64,000 bases of DNA from assembly GCA_965226825.1 (NCBI GenBank), contig CBDDED010000003.1:1736001-1800000 (forward strand). Direction: 5' to 3'. The position numbers and the translations under genes were made by a program. Below, in pieces: positions 54,536 through 62,974 of the stretch. The notes beneath the pieces are model-generated. The model was not told the DNA's origin and did not search any database. It worked only from the letters and a program-made list of their open reading frames with translations. The stretch's first letter is position 1. Each line of letters begins with the position of its first letter. The DNA is from Io17-Chloro-G2 sp965226825. Lineage in GTDB: Bacteria > Chloroflexota > Dehalococcoidia > Lucifugimonadales > UBA3495.

Positions 54536-55744
54536 TCACCCCTCACTGCGGCCCGTAGGCAACCCACACTCCGTTTGACAAAACTCAGCCCATGCTTCCA
54601 TCAGAGACCTGCGTGCTTGGAGAAGGTCAGTGGTGGCATAGGCTTTTTCCGTTTCTTTGCCTATGTCATGTGCCAGTGCAAGTTCGCTCAGGAACCATCG
54701 GTCATCAATGAGACTAGCCTCCAGGGACCAGTTCTTGAAGCTGCTTCGAAACCCGTGGGGTACCGCCGGTATACCCAGACGCCGCAACAGCGCCGAGAAT
54801 GTCATGTCTGACAGGGATTCGCCGGTCGTTGCCGGGAAAATGAGAGCACTGCCCCGTTGGCTCAGCTCCCTGGCTTCGGCCAGGATTTCCAGGCACCGGT
54901 GGAGCAAGGGAACCCGATGCTCCCGGCGGGCTTTCATCCGTTTCGCCGGAACGGTCCAAGTGGACGACTCCAGGTCAATTTCCGACCAGGTGGACATCCT
55001 GACTTCGCCGGACCGCGCCGCGGTCAGCACGAGAAACTCAAAAGACAGGCGGGTCAGCGGGTCGGCGGTAGACTCCCTGACCTGCCCCAATGCATTCGGG
55101 ACCTGTTGGTACGGTAAGGATCTGTGATGGCTCTTCAACTTGGACATTCGGGGCAGCACCCGAAGGACCGCTTTGCCCGCGGGGTTGTCCAGCCTCCAGC
55201 CATGGGCTATAGCCCAGTCGAAGACGGTTTCTACACGCTGGCGAACCCGGCTGGCCGTCTCATGTTTTTCACTCCAGATGGGAGTTAGGACTGCGAGAAC
55301 ATCACCGCTGGTGATCTCGTCGACGGGCCTCTTACCAAATATAGGGAAGGCGTATGTGGCCAGGGTGCTGTGCCATTGGGCAGCGTGCTTGGGGTTGCTC
55401 CAGGTCGGGCGACGCAACTCAATTACTTGGGAGGCTACATGCTCAAATGTGGGGATAGAGGGGGAAAAGGACCGGGCGGCTTCACGCGCCTCCCGCTTTT
55501 GCAGGACTGGGTCCCGGCCCTCGGCCACTGCGGTACGATTTGCGTGGGCTGATTCCCTGGCCCGAGCAAGGCTAACCGTGTGATACGATCCCAGCCCTAT
55601 GTCCCGCCTTCGCCCATCAACTACAATCCTCTGCACCCATGACTTGGTGCCAGAGGGAGCGATGTTGAGGTAAAGGCCGTCCCCGTCGCCGTGTCTGCCC
55701 GGTGTGCTGAGTGCCTTGGCCGAGAGAACTGTGAGTTTGCCCAT
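54536..55744 (-). CDS. P4-type tyrosine integrase with arm-binding domain
   Basis: A 402-residue integrase; ATG 55744 after a GGGGG stretch is preferred over an in-frame start at 55765. The N-terminal DUF4102 arm-binding domain reads LTVLSAKALSTPGRHGDGDG and LYLNIAPSGTKSWVQRIVVD. The core-binding domain spans about 100-200. The catalytic domain holds Arg in LVLTAARSGEVRM, HGFRSSFKNW (His-x-x-Arg), LAHDIGKETEKAYATTDLL (His and Tyr). All catalytic residues are present, so it should be active. P4-like integrases usually target tRNA genes. Confidence 0.9.
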   Translation of the reverse strand: MGKLTVLSAKALSTPGRHGDGDGLYLNIAPSGTKSWVQRIVVDGRRRDIGLGSYHTVSLARARESAHANRTAVAEGRDPVLQKREAREAARSFSPSIPTFEHVASQVIELRRPTWSNPKHAAQWHSTLATYAFPIFGKRPVDEITSGDVLAVLTPIWSEKHETASRVRQRVETVFDWAIAHGWRLDNPAGKAVLRVLPRMSKLKSHHRSLPYQQVPNALGQVRESTADPLTRLSFEFLVLTAARSGEVRMSTWSEIDLESSTWTVPAKRMKARREHRVPLLHRCLEILAEARELSQRGSALIFPATTGESLSDMTFSALLRRLGIPAVPHGFRSSFKNWSLEASLIDDRWFLSELALAHDIGKETEKAYATTDLLQARRSLMEAWAEFCQTECGLPTGRSEG

Positions 55745-55768
55745 GCATCCCCCTTTACCACACATTTT

Positions 55769-55785
55769 CCCACACCATGTGTGGG
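55769..55785. promoter_or_regulatory. palindrome upstream of the integrase gene
   Basis: CCCACAC-CAT-GTGTGGG, perfect 7-base arms, 25 bases before the integrase start. Its position fits an operator or arm-type binding site. No regulator could be named. Confidence 0.45.
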
Positions 55786-55896
55786 ATTTAGCTGGATTTT
55801 AGGGGAACTTGTCGGACGAATCAAGGGCGCAGTCTCAATAAATTAGCTACAAGAACGGCTTTATTAAGACTTTATCGGACTCTAACGGACTATTAA

Positions 55897-56163
55897 ATGG
55901 CGGAGAGAGTGTCCGCCCAAGCACCTGGTCCGCCGCGGCGCAAGCCCCGGGAAGGCCTGCTGGTCCAAATGGACGGCAGTAATCACCCATGGTTTAGGAA
56001 CCAGGTGCCGCCCTTCACACTGCTGTTCGCCGTGGACGATGCCACCGACACGGTGGTCGGCGCCCTCTTATGCGAGAAAGCGGACGCCCGCAGCTACTTC
56101 CTACTGGTCCACGGTCTTGTGCAGCATCTCGGCATACCCGTCGCCCTCTGCACCGACCGGTGT
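55897..56163 (+). pseudogene. ISNCY-type transposase fragment
   Basis: After a single-base frame change at the left end (PKHLVRRG in one frame, then PREGLLVQMDGSNHPWF in the next) the sequence continues PPFTLLFAVDDATDTVVGAL, ARSYFLLVHGLVQHLGIPVA and LCTDR. It parallels residues 130-217 of the transposase at 48308-49816 (MLIQLDGSYHRW, FAVDDATGAVV). It is cut at LCTDR by an IS21 end. Confidence 0.82.
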
Positions 56164-56167
56164 CAAC

Positions 56168-56240
56168 GGCGGCGACAAAACGTACCGTCCGCCTCCATCC
56201 ATAGGTCGAAGTCGTGCTATGGGTGGTGGGTTGGATGACC
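56168..56240. mobile_element. solitary IS21 istA-side end
   Basis: TGTCAACGGCGGCGACAAAA followed by CGTACCGTCC, CCATCCATAGGTCGAAGTCG and TGCTATGGGTGGTGGG closely matches the complement of the right end at 48.16-48.25 kb. It begins at the cut in the ISNCY-type fragment, so an IS21 element once inserted there and was mostly deleted. The next 250 bp hold nothing. Confidence 0.75.
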
Positions 56241-56487
56241 GGTGGGGACATGCGGAGATCGTGGAACGAGAACCGACTGGATTACGCATAACCGGAACCC
56301 GTTACAGCTAAGGGTAAAATGTGATTGGTATTACTATAGGAATGTTGCGGCTTGGAACCGGGAGAGCAGAGCAAGTCTGGGTCCTTGCCGCCAAGAACTC
56401 TACGTCGATTTTGACGACCTTCTTCGTCGGTTGTGCGGACGTTATGTCACCCACAAATAAACTCTGGGGCATGGACATTTCGGGCTA

Positions 56488-57219
56488 TTAGCCGTCCTCG
56501 TCCCTCCGCCGCAGTTCTTCTTCGAGCTGTCGTATCTTGGCGTTGGCATCCATTAGGGCGGCCTCAGTATCCTGCAGTGCAGTTTCGGTTTGGCTCAAGT
56601 TGCGGAGGTAGGCCCCGGTTTCGTGATTGTAGAAGACGAGCTTCTCATCTCCCCAGCAAAGGCTCAGGCGCAAGGCCTGGCTGTACCCCTTGAGGATGCC
56701 GTCGGGTTCGGTGGTCAGATCTATAGGCTGGTAAGTCCCGTTGACCAATTGGTCCCCGGCCAGTGGCTGTCCGTAGAATTGGCCTCCGGTGCGGTCAAAG
56801 CGCCAGTATTCGGGAATGCCTATCCGGGCGTAGATTTGGCGTTTCGCGATGAGGTCCTGTTGAGCCGTGCTTTCCGAGGCGATTTCCAGTGCGAAGTCGG
56901 GGGGCTTCCCAACTTCCCATGGTAGGTACAACTTTCTTTGCTCAATGGCCAGAGCATCGACGCCGAAGGCGGCGTAGAAGTCGGGACCGACCCGGACGTT
57001 CAGGTCATCGGGTTCGTAACATATGAAGGTGTTGCTGCTGCGGAAGACTTCCTCGGAGGGGTGAAGGGTGGTTATGTGGGTCCCCAGGACATGGAGAATT
57101 TCTTCGAGGATCTGGTATTGAAACATGGCGTCGGGCAGCGACTCCGGTTCGTCCGGGTCAAAGGATAGGCTGTCGTAGTCAATGACGGACTGAATTCTGT
57201 ACGCCAGCTTGGTCGTCAT
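56488..57219 (-). CDS. Uma2 family (DUF820) endonuclease-fold protein
   Basis: A 243-residue Uma2-type protein with a PD-(D/E)XK fold. Visible are RSSNTFICYEPDDLNVRVGP, D in VRVGPDFYAAFG, PDFALEIASESTAQQDLIAK (the E.xS core with conserved D..K spacing) and RQIYARIGIPEYWRFD. The last 45 residues form a coiled coil (ETALQDTEAALMDANAKIRQ, LEEELRRRDED). Uma2 proteins are widely duplicated in Chloroflexota and cyanobacteria; their role is unknown. AGGAAT lies before the ATG. No partner gene. Confidence 0.88.
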   Translation of the reverse strand: MTTKLAYRIQSVIDYDSLSFDPDEPESLPDAMFQYQILEEILHVLGTHITTLHPSEEVFRSSNTFICYEPDDLNVRVGPDFYAAFGVDALAIEQRKLYLPWEVGKPPDFALEIASESTAQQDLIAKRQIYARIGIPEYWRFDRTGGQFYGQPLAGDQLVNGTYQPIDLTTEPDGILKGYSQALRLSLCWGDEKLVFYNHETGAYLRNLSQTETALQDTEAALMDANAKIRQLEEELRRRDEDG

Positions 57220-57434
57220 TTGAGATTCCTACCTGTGTCTAGGTCTGTGTGCCTCATGATAACACGGGCTGTCCCAAACTCTCCGGCACTTCTGAGAAAA
57301 TTGCGATGGTCGGGGTGCAACCCCAATCCACCGGGCCAGCCCACCCTGGAATAGCTCGGCTCCGGGCGAACAGTCTCGGAGTCCAATTCCGGTCCGGAGA
57401 CCAAAACAGCAGACACTACTAGGTAAATCCTACG

Positions 57435-58469
57435 TCATAATTTGCTCCGGCGCGATCCCTGGCCCTTTAGCTGCCTCGCCCTTCTCACCGTCGGAGTTCT
57501 ACCAAGACGGTCGCCGGGACTCACCTGCCGGTGAAAATGAATGGCGTCCTCGGCTCCAAGGGTCCTGAAATAGGTGTCAGGTATTTTTTTCCAACCGCCG
57601 ACTATCTGGAGAACCCGTTCCGGCATCCCTGCCCTCATGGCGTTTATGGCGTAGGAGTGCCGGAAGCGGTGGGTGTGAAGGTCGGGTATTCCGGCCCGTT
57701 TCCCAAGACGCTTGAGGACCTGGAATATTCCGTTGGGCATGATGGCCTTCCCGTGTTCCGTCACCCATAGTGCGCCCGTCCTGGGAAACAAGGACTCCCT
57801 GTGCTGGAGATAGTCACAAAGCACCGAAGCGGCGACGTCCCCGATGGGCATCCAGCGCTCCCTCCGGCCTTTGCCCATAACAAGGACCGCGCCCTTTTCC
57901 AGGTCCAGGTCATCGAGGCGGAGTTCGGAGATCTCGGCCAGCCGCCCCGGGGTATCCCAGAGCATGTAAAGCAGGGCCCGGTCGCGGGCCAGCCGGAACC
58001 GGTGGGCCAAAGTCCTGGCCAGTGCCGGGTCGGTCAGGGTCAGAAGGTCCCGTATCTGATTCTCGGTAACCACCGGGACGGTCTTTTCGTCCACGCTGGG
58101 CGGTTTGATCAGATGCAGGGGGTTCCCGTCGACGAATTCCCGCTCAACAAGCCAGTTGAAGAACCGGTGGAGGCGGCGATACTGGCAATTGATGTGGCCT
58201 TTGGACAGCTTTTTGGGTTCGGCGTATTCCCGCTCGCCGAACCACCTGGTGCGCCCCTGGAGGTAGGCCAGGTAGGCTTCCATATGAGAGACAGTTAGCC
58301 CGCGGACGCCCGGCCACACCTGCTCCTCGGCGAAGGTGGCAGCCATCGCCACGGTGGTCTCCAGGCTGGCAAGGTAGGACTCGGAGTACCGGTTGGAGGC
58401 CTTCAGGCTGGTGATGAACTGCCTGCCTGCCTCCCGAAGACTGTGGTCAATAACCTTCTTGACGACCAT
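57435..58469 (-). CDS. tyrosine recombinase next to tRNA-Ile
   Basis: A 344-residue tyrosine recombinase of the XerC/D-like or phage type. The SAM-like core-binding domain covers about 15-120 (FITSLKASNRYSESYLASLE). The catalytic part has RALLYMLWDTPGRLAEISEL (Arg), VLVMGKGRRERWMPIG (Lys), LHTHRFRHSYAINAMRAG (His-x-x-Arg), IVGGWKKIPDTYFRTLGAED (Trp at the usual second His position, Tyr in TYFRT). It starts 56 bp beyond the 3' end of tRNA-Ile, as expected if it integrated there. Confidence 0.88.
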   Translation of the reverse strand: MVVKKVIDHSLREAGRQFITSLKASNRYSESYLASLETTVAMAATFAEEQVWPGVRGLTVSHMEAYLAYLQGRTRWFGEREYAEPKKLSKGHINCQYRRLHRFFNWLVEREFVDGNPLHLIKPPSVDEKTVPVVTENQIRDLLTLTDPALARTLAHRFRLARDRALLYMLWDTPGRLAEISELRLDDLDLEKGAVLVMGKGRRERWMPIGDVAASVLCDYLQHRESLFPRTGALWVTEHGKAIMPNGIFQVLKRLGKRAGIPDLHTHRFRHSYAINAMRAGMPERVLQIVGGWKKIPDTYFRTLGAEDAIHFHRQVSPGDRLGRTPTVRRARQLKGQGSRRSKL

Positions 58470-58524
58470 TCATTTGGTGGCACCTTAGAGAAAAAGCCGT
58501 CATTTTGTATCTGGGAAACCCAAT

Positions 58525-58601
58525 TGGTGGGCCTGGATGGACTCGAACCATCGACCTCGGTCTTATCAGGACCGCGCTCTAACCGCCTGAGCTACAGGCC
58601 C
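58525..58601 (-). tRNA. tRNA-Ile (anticodon GAT)
   Basis: A 77-base gene with encoded CCA. The acceptor stem GGGCCTG pairs with CAGGCCC, the D-arm has GCTCAGGCGGTTAGAGC, the anticodon stem GGTCCTGATAAGACC carries GAT (58565-58567), and the T-arm has GGTTCGAGTCC. The 3' half is a typical integration site and faces the recombinase gene. Confidence 0.95.
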
Positions 58602-58885
58602 ACGGAGGGGCACGGGGAATTATAGCTATTGGTTTCGCGGGTAGCAAGCCGCCAGGAAGAGGCTCGAGAGTCTTGTTCTGGTTTCCGTGGATTACGACCC
58701 GCCGCGCCAGTGCCACTCTTTCCGTGGCCGGGAGCCTTGCCGGGCCAACCCGCTAACCCGACACTTTCTTCGCTGCACCTTGGCCCGAAATAACCATCGA
58801 TGAAAAAATTGTCCACCGGGCCTCGGCAGGACTCTCGGAGGCACTCGGGGCCAATCGCATCCGAGCCCGCTGCTCCCCGAAAACA

Positions 58886-59512
58886 CTATTTGATTAACCC
58901 GAACTCCGACCTGAGATTGTTCAGAATTACCTGGCGGGTGTTAACCTGCGGAACTGCAGGGTCTGGGGGAGCCGGAGGCGGGGCGGCGTGTTCTTCGGCC
59001 TGCATGATGTCGGGAATCACGTCGACGCAAATAAGCGTTGGCCCTTCCTCGGCCAGGACGCCGGCAATGCCGTTGGAGAAGGATTCCAGGTCTTCGAACC
59101 GGTGCGTGTGCGCGTAGCCCGAGGCTTTCCCCATCCTCTCCAACGAGCTTGTGCCGCGCCCAGGTAGGTCTTGGCCGCCGGTGGTGGCGTAGACGCCATT
59201 CTCGATCACGAAATGGTAAAGGTTCTTGGGGGCCTTGTCGGCAATCGTAATCAACGACCCCAGGTTCATCAAAACGCTGCCATCCCCGTCCAGAAGGAAA
59301 AACTTCACGTCCGGTTGGGCCAGCGAAATCCCCAGGGCAAACGAGGACGCCTTTCCCATCACGAAGGGGAATCCCAGGGTGCCAATCGGCATGTCCCGTT
59401 TGGGGTTCTTGGACACATCCAACCAATGCCTGGCCGCCCGGAAAACGGCAAAGACCACGGCATCGCCCCGGTGTTGCTCCAGTACCTGAAAAAGTTCGTC
59501 CTGGTCGATCAA
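58886..59512 (-). CDS. TPP-binding subunit of a decarboxylase/acetolactate-synthase-like enzyme, orphan
   Basis: A 208-residue protein corresponding to the TPP-binding half of thiamine enzymes, like the beta subunit of sulfopyruvate or phosphonopyruvate decarboxylase. It shows PIGTLGFPFVMGKASSFALG and the TPP/magnesium motif LLDGDGSVLMNLGSLITIAD (GDG) through FVIENGVYATTGGQ (N). The partner alpha subunit with the pyrimidine-binding domain is normally encoded next to it but is missing: the 283 bp upstream hold no gene. The C-terminal 30 residues are a Pro-Ala linker and short helix. Start is TTG with GAGG nearby. Confidence 0.82.
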   Translation of the reverse strand: MIDQDELFQVLEQHRGDAVVFAVFRAARHWLDVSKNPKRDMPIGTLGFPFVMGKASSFALGISLAQPDVKFFLLDGDGSVLMNLGSLITIADKAPKNLYHFVIENGVYATTGGQDLPGRGTSSLERMGKASGYAHTHRFEDLESFSNGIAGVLAEEGPTLICVDVIPDIMQAEEHAAPPPAPPDPAVPQVNTRQVILNNLRSEFGLIK

Positions 59513-59795
59513 AGCCTCACTTCCGTTTCAAAGTTTCGAGTCTTGGTCGAGTTCGAAATCAGCCAGATTCAATGTTCAAATGTACGGGCCAAATGTACGC
59601 GTGAAGGCTATATCGGCCCCTTTCCTTTGTCAATTCAGGTAAGGCCTATATAATCGGGTGGAGCCAACGTCCATATCAGGTTTGCCCCTTGCCAAAATTG
59701 ACCCAATCGGTCCAATCTGCCCGGTGCAGACTTGGCCTAGAAGTCGTCCTACCACTGTTGGTTTCCCGGCGCTAGTTTAATCACAAGGAGTCACA

Positions 59796-60614
59796 ATGCT
59801 AATCGTTGACGCTCAGGTCCACATCTGGGCCAACAGCATCCCTGCCAACCCGGCCCACCGGCAAATCCCCAACTACTCCGCAACCGACTTGCTGAAGGAG
59901 ATGGACGAGTCGGGGATTTCCGCCGCCGTCATCCATCCTCCGGGGTGGGACCCCAACGGTGGGAAATTGGCAATCGAGGCGGCGCAGCAGCACCCAAACC
60001 GCCTGTCGGTGTTGGGGAATTTCCCCCTGGACCAGGAGGAGAGCCGCTCCCTGGTTGACGGATGGAAGCAGCAACCTGGAATGCTAGGGTTGCGCTTTAC
60101 TTTTCAGCAGCCCTACCAACAGGTATGGCCCAGCGACGGCACTATGGAATGGTTATGGCCCGTCGCCGCCAAGGCCGGTGTTCCGGTGGCCCTGGCCGCC
60201 AGCGCCTTCATACCGGTGGTTGGCCAGATTGCGGAGCGGCATCCCGGCGTCAAGTTGATAGTAGACCACTTCGGACGGGGCGGCGGCGGCAAGGATGAGG
60301 CGGCATTCGCCAACCTCGGCGACCTTTTGGCGCTGGCCAAATACCCCAACGTGGCCGTCAAGGCTACCGGCGCTCCCAGTTACTCCAGCGCATCCTACCC
60401 TTTCAGCAACATTCACGACTACCTGCACCAGGTCTATGACGCCTTCGGTCCGCAGCGAATGTTCTGGGGCACCGACATCACCCGCATGCCCTGTTCCTGG
60501 CGGCAATGCGTGACCCTGTTCACCGAGGAACTTCCCTGGCTCTCCGAGAACGACAAGGAACTCATTATGGGGCGCGCTCTTTGCGAATGGCTGGACTGGG
60601 ATATATCGGAGTAA
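59796..60614 (+). CDS. amidohydrolase family protein
   Basis: A 272-residue TIM-barrel amidohydrolase (amidohydro_2 type). It begins MLIVDAQVHIWANSIPANPA with the D.x.H metal-site strand slightly altered (DAQVHIW), then ISAAVIHPPGWDPNGGKLAI, LIVDHFGRGGGGKDEAAF (His), VAVKATGAPSYSSASYP and MFWGTDITRMPCSW (catalytic Asp). It likely hydrolyses or decarboxylates a cyclic or aromatic carboxylate. AAGGAG precedes the ATG. Confidence 0.88.
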   Translation: MLIVDAQVHIWANSIPANPAHRQIPNYSATDLLKEMDESGISAAVIHPPGWDPNGGKLAIEAAQQHPNRLSVLGNFPLDQEESRSLVDGWKQQPGMLGLRFTFQQPYQQVWPSDGTMEWLWPVAAKAGVPVALAASAFIPVVGQIAERHPGVKLIVDHFGRGGGGKDEAAFANLGDLLALAKYPNVAVKATGAPSYSSASYPFSNIHDYLHQVYDAFGPQRMFWGTDITRMPCSWRQCVTLFTEELPWLSENDKELIMGRALCEWLDWDISE

Positions 60615-60799
60615 GCACCGACAAGACATCAGATGGAACCACCGGCGAGATGGGACCACCGGGGCTGGGGGGAAATAGCCAGCGCCGGTGGTACAGCCCA
60701 AGTGGCCCAACAGGGGAGCTTCCTCCAATCCGCGGTCAACTCGCAGTCGGTGGAAGCTCCGGTCTCAACTAGGCAAACACACCGGCTTGAACCCGCGGG

Positions 60800-61645
60800 C
60801 TACAGCCGGCAGAAGGCCCCTCCGCCCACGCAAATGGTCTCGGCAGTCGTGAAGGAAGCGTCGTCGGAGGCTAAGAACGTGACCGCCGCCGCAATCTCTT
60901 CCGGCGTACCGGGCCGGTTGAGGGGTATCGGAGTCAACGTTGGCCCGGTAACCGACACGTTTGTCCGACCGCTGGAAGCCGGCACCTCACCGGGGATACG
61001 GGTCACCAGAGTGTCGCCTTCGGAGCGGGTGCTGGCATGAGGAACAACCAGGTTGATCCGCACGTTGTGGGGCGCCAACTCCAGTGCAAGACTGGTGGTA
61101 ATTGCCCAAACCCCACCCTTGGCGGCAGCGTAGCCCAACCGCCCCATTCCACGAACAGCGTGGGAGCCAAAGTTGACTATAGACCCGGCCTGCTGCTCAA
61201 TCATTATCGGCGCCACTGACCAGCAGCACCACAGGCAGGTAAACAGGTTGTTCTGGATGTTGCCCATCAAGTCTTCCGGGGTCTTCTCCCAGCCCATTTC
61301 TCCGCTGTCCGGCAGTCTGAATGCCCCGCCCACGTTGTTCACCAGAATGTCGATCCGGCCAAACTGCTCCTTGGTGGTGGCCATCAGGTTCTTGGCAGCC
61401 TCGGGGCTGCCGATATCCCCGATGTACATCTCGGCTCGACCGCCGTAGTCGCGGAGTTCATCCCTGACCCGCTCTGCTCCCGGTTGGTGGCGGTCAACAA
61501 TCATCACCGCGGCGCCTTCTTCCACGAACCGCCGCACCGTGGCCCGGCCGTGGCCCTGGCCTGAGCCAGTCACAATGGCAAACTTCCCCTGTAACCGCTT
61601 GCCCCCGGCGGCCCGGGGGTCCAGTACCGATGCTCCCTGCGTCAT
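60800..61645 (-). CDS. SDR family NAD(P)-dependent oxidoreductase
   Basis: A 281-residue classical short-chain dehydrogenase. KFAIVTGSGQGHGRATVRRF is the nucleotide-binding TGxxxGxG motif, DILVNNVGGAF the NNxG motif, GSIVNFGSHAVRGMGRLGYA with YAAAKGG the catalytic Tyr-x-x-x-Lys, where the usual Ser is in the preceding strand. It ends with the usual substrate-loop and VTFLASDDASFTTAETICVG. GGAGGG lies before the ATG. It is divergent from the VOC gene at 61860. Confidence 0.92.
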   Translation of the reverse strand: MTQGASVLDPRAAGGKRLQGKFAIVTGSGQGHGRATVRRFVEEGAAVMIVDRHQPGAERVRDELRDYGGRAEMYIGDIGSPEAAKNLMATTKEQFGRIDILVNNVGGAFRLPDSGEMGWEKTPEDLMGNIQNNLFTCLWCCWSVAPIMIEQQAGSIVNFGSHAVRGMGRLGYAAAKGGVWAITTSLALELAPHNVRINLVVPHASTRSEGDTLVTRIPGEVPASSGRTNVSVTGPTLTPIPLNRPGTPEEIAAAVTFLASDDASFTTAETICVGGGAFCRL

Positions 61646-61859
61646 AGCCGGTCCCTCCCATACAATCTAGTCTCTGTAATCCCGTCTTCCTCGTGTTCAA
61701 AAACACGGCGGGCATCGGTGGGAGTATAGCAGGTTGCCCGGAGCCCCGGAGGTATGTGGAATGGACACCGGGAAGGCTCCATCCTGTATACTTGGGGAAT
61801 CTCAACGTTATCAAGACTCACCCCCGGCATTCCCCCCAAGGGAGTAGAGGAGGCATCAG

Positions 61860-62318
61860 ATGTCAACCAGTACAGAACACGCGGGGCAGCCTGTTTCGAC
61901 CCAGACCCAACCGTTGGTCAAAATCTCCGAGATGGACCACATCGTGCTCAGAGTCAAAGACGTAGAGTTGTCTCTCGACTTCTACACCCGATTGCTGGGC
62001 CTGCAACCGGAGCGGATAGAGCAGTGGCGGGCGGGTGACGTCCGGTTCCCGTCGGTCAGGCTGAATGACGACACCATCATCGACCTGTTCGCCCACGACC
62101 AGGCGCCCATCGGCAGGGAAGGGGCGCGCAATCAGGATCACTTCTGCATGGTCATCGAACCCACCGACATGGAGGCGCTCAAGACCCAGTTTGAGGGGCT
62201 GGGCGTGGGGATTCAAGCCGGGCCTGGGAAACGCTGGGGTTCCCACGGAGACGGCATCTCCCTATACGTCTACGACCCCGACGACAACGTGGTGGAGCTG
62301 CGTCACTACCAGATCTAA
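61860..62318 (+). CDS. VOC family protein
   Basis: A 152-residue VOC protein. After a 25-residue Gln/Thr-rich lead it reads MDHIVLRVKDVELSLDFYTR, LLGLQPERIEQW, QDHFCMVIEPTDMEALKTQF and GISLYVYDPDDNVVELRHYQ. His in MDHIVL and the later DHFC and Glu in VVELR are the expected metal ligands, so this one may be an active dioxygenase or glyoxalase. GAGGAGG lies 6 bases before the ATG. The terminator at 62342 follows. Confidence 0.9.
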   Translation: MSTSTEHAGQPVSTQTQPLVKISEMDHIVLRVKDVELSLDFYTRLLGLQPERIEQWRAGDVRFPSVRLNDDTIIDLFAHDQAPIGREGARNQDHFCMVIEPTDMEALKTQFEGLGVGIQAGPGKRWGSHGDGISLYVYDPDDNVVELRHYQI

Positions 62319-62341
62319 CCGTTAAAATCCCTGGACAACCA

Positions 62342-62372
62342 AAAAGAGCGGAGGCAATGGCTCCGCTCTTTT
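62342..62372. terminator. bidirectional intrinsic terminator
   Basis: AAAAGAGCGGAG and CTCCGCTCTTTT form a perfect stem with a 7-base loop, with A-run and T-run at either side, between convergent VOC genes. It can stop transcripts from both directions. Confidence 0.9.
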
Positions 62373-62488
62373 AATTCAACCGCGCTCAATTACTTGGCGC
62401 TCTAACGACTCCCATGTCGCAGTCGTAAAAGCACCGCAATCCATTGGAATCTGAACTGCCTCAACCGGCGGGAGTCCATCACCCCCCG

Positions 62489-62887
62489 CTAAACCAGCAC
62501 TCCAAACCCCGACTTGGTGCAAAGCTCTATGCGGTTGCCGTCCAGGTCGTTGAGGTAGCACGCCCGCTGCCCGTCATTCCGGGTCTGAATCTCTGTCACG
62601 TCGACGCCTTTCGCCATAACGGCGTCCCGGGCGGCGTCCAGGTCATCCACCTCGAAGGCGGTATGGTGAGACGGCGCGGAGGGGGCATCGGCGTTCTCAA
62701 TAATATGGACCATGGCCCCACTGGGCAGTTGCAACCAGTAAAGATGGTCGCTGTCGACCATTTTGGGGATTTGCTTCAATCCAAGAATGTCCTGGTACCA
62801 CTCAAGAGCCAGGTCCTTGTTCTTCACGTTGTAGGTAATATGGTTGATGTTCTTTAGCCTGATAGCATCGTTAGCGACGTCCGCCAT
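62489..62887 (-). CDS. VOC family protein (extradiol-dioxygenase-like)
   Basis: A 132-residue VOC protein. It reads IRLKNINHITYNVKNKDLAL, EWYQDILGLKQIPKM, SHHTAFEVDDLDAARDAVMA and NDGQRACYLNDLDGNRIELC. His in INHITY, His in SHHTAF and Glu in RIELC are the standard three metal ligands. It lies 87 bp downstream of an SDR gene on the same strand and may act in the same catabolic route. GGAGG precedes the ATG. Confidence 0.9.
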   Translation of the reverse strand: MADVANDAIRLKNINHITYNVKNKDLALEWYQDILGLKQIPKMVDSDHLYWLQLPSGAMVHIIENADAPSAPSHHTAFEVDDLDAARDAVMAKGVDVTEIQTRNDGQRACYLNDLDGNRIELCTKSGFGVLV

Positions 62888-62974
62888 GTTAATTCAACCT
62901 CCGGAAATAACCAGATCAGCCCTGCCTTCGGGCTGGTTTCACTGTACGTATAGCCTGGCTGGCCGATCCCGAGC

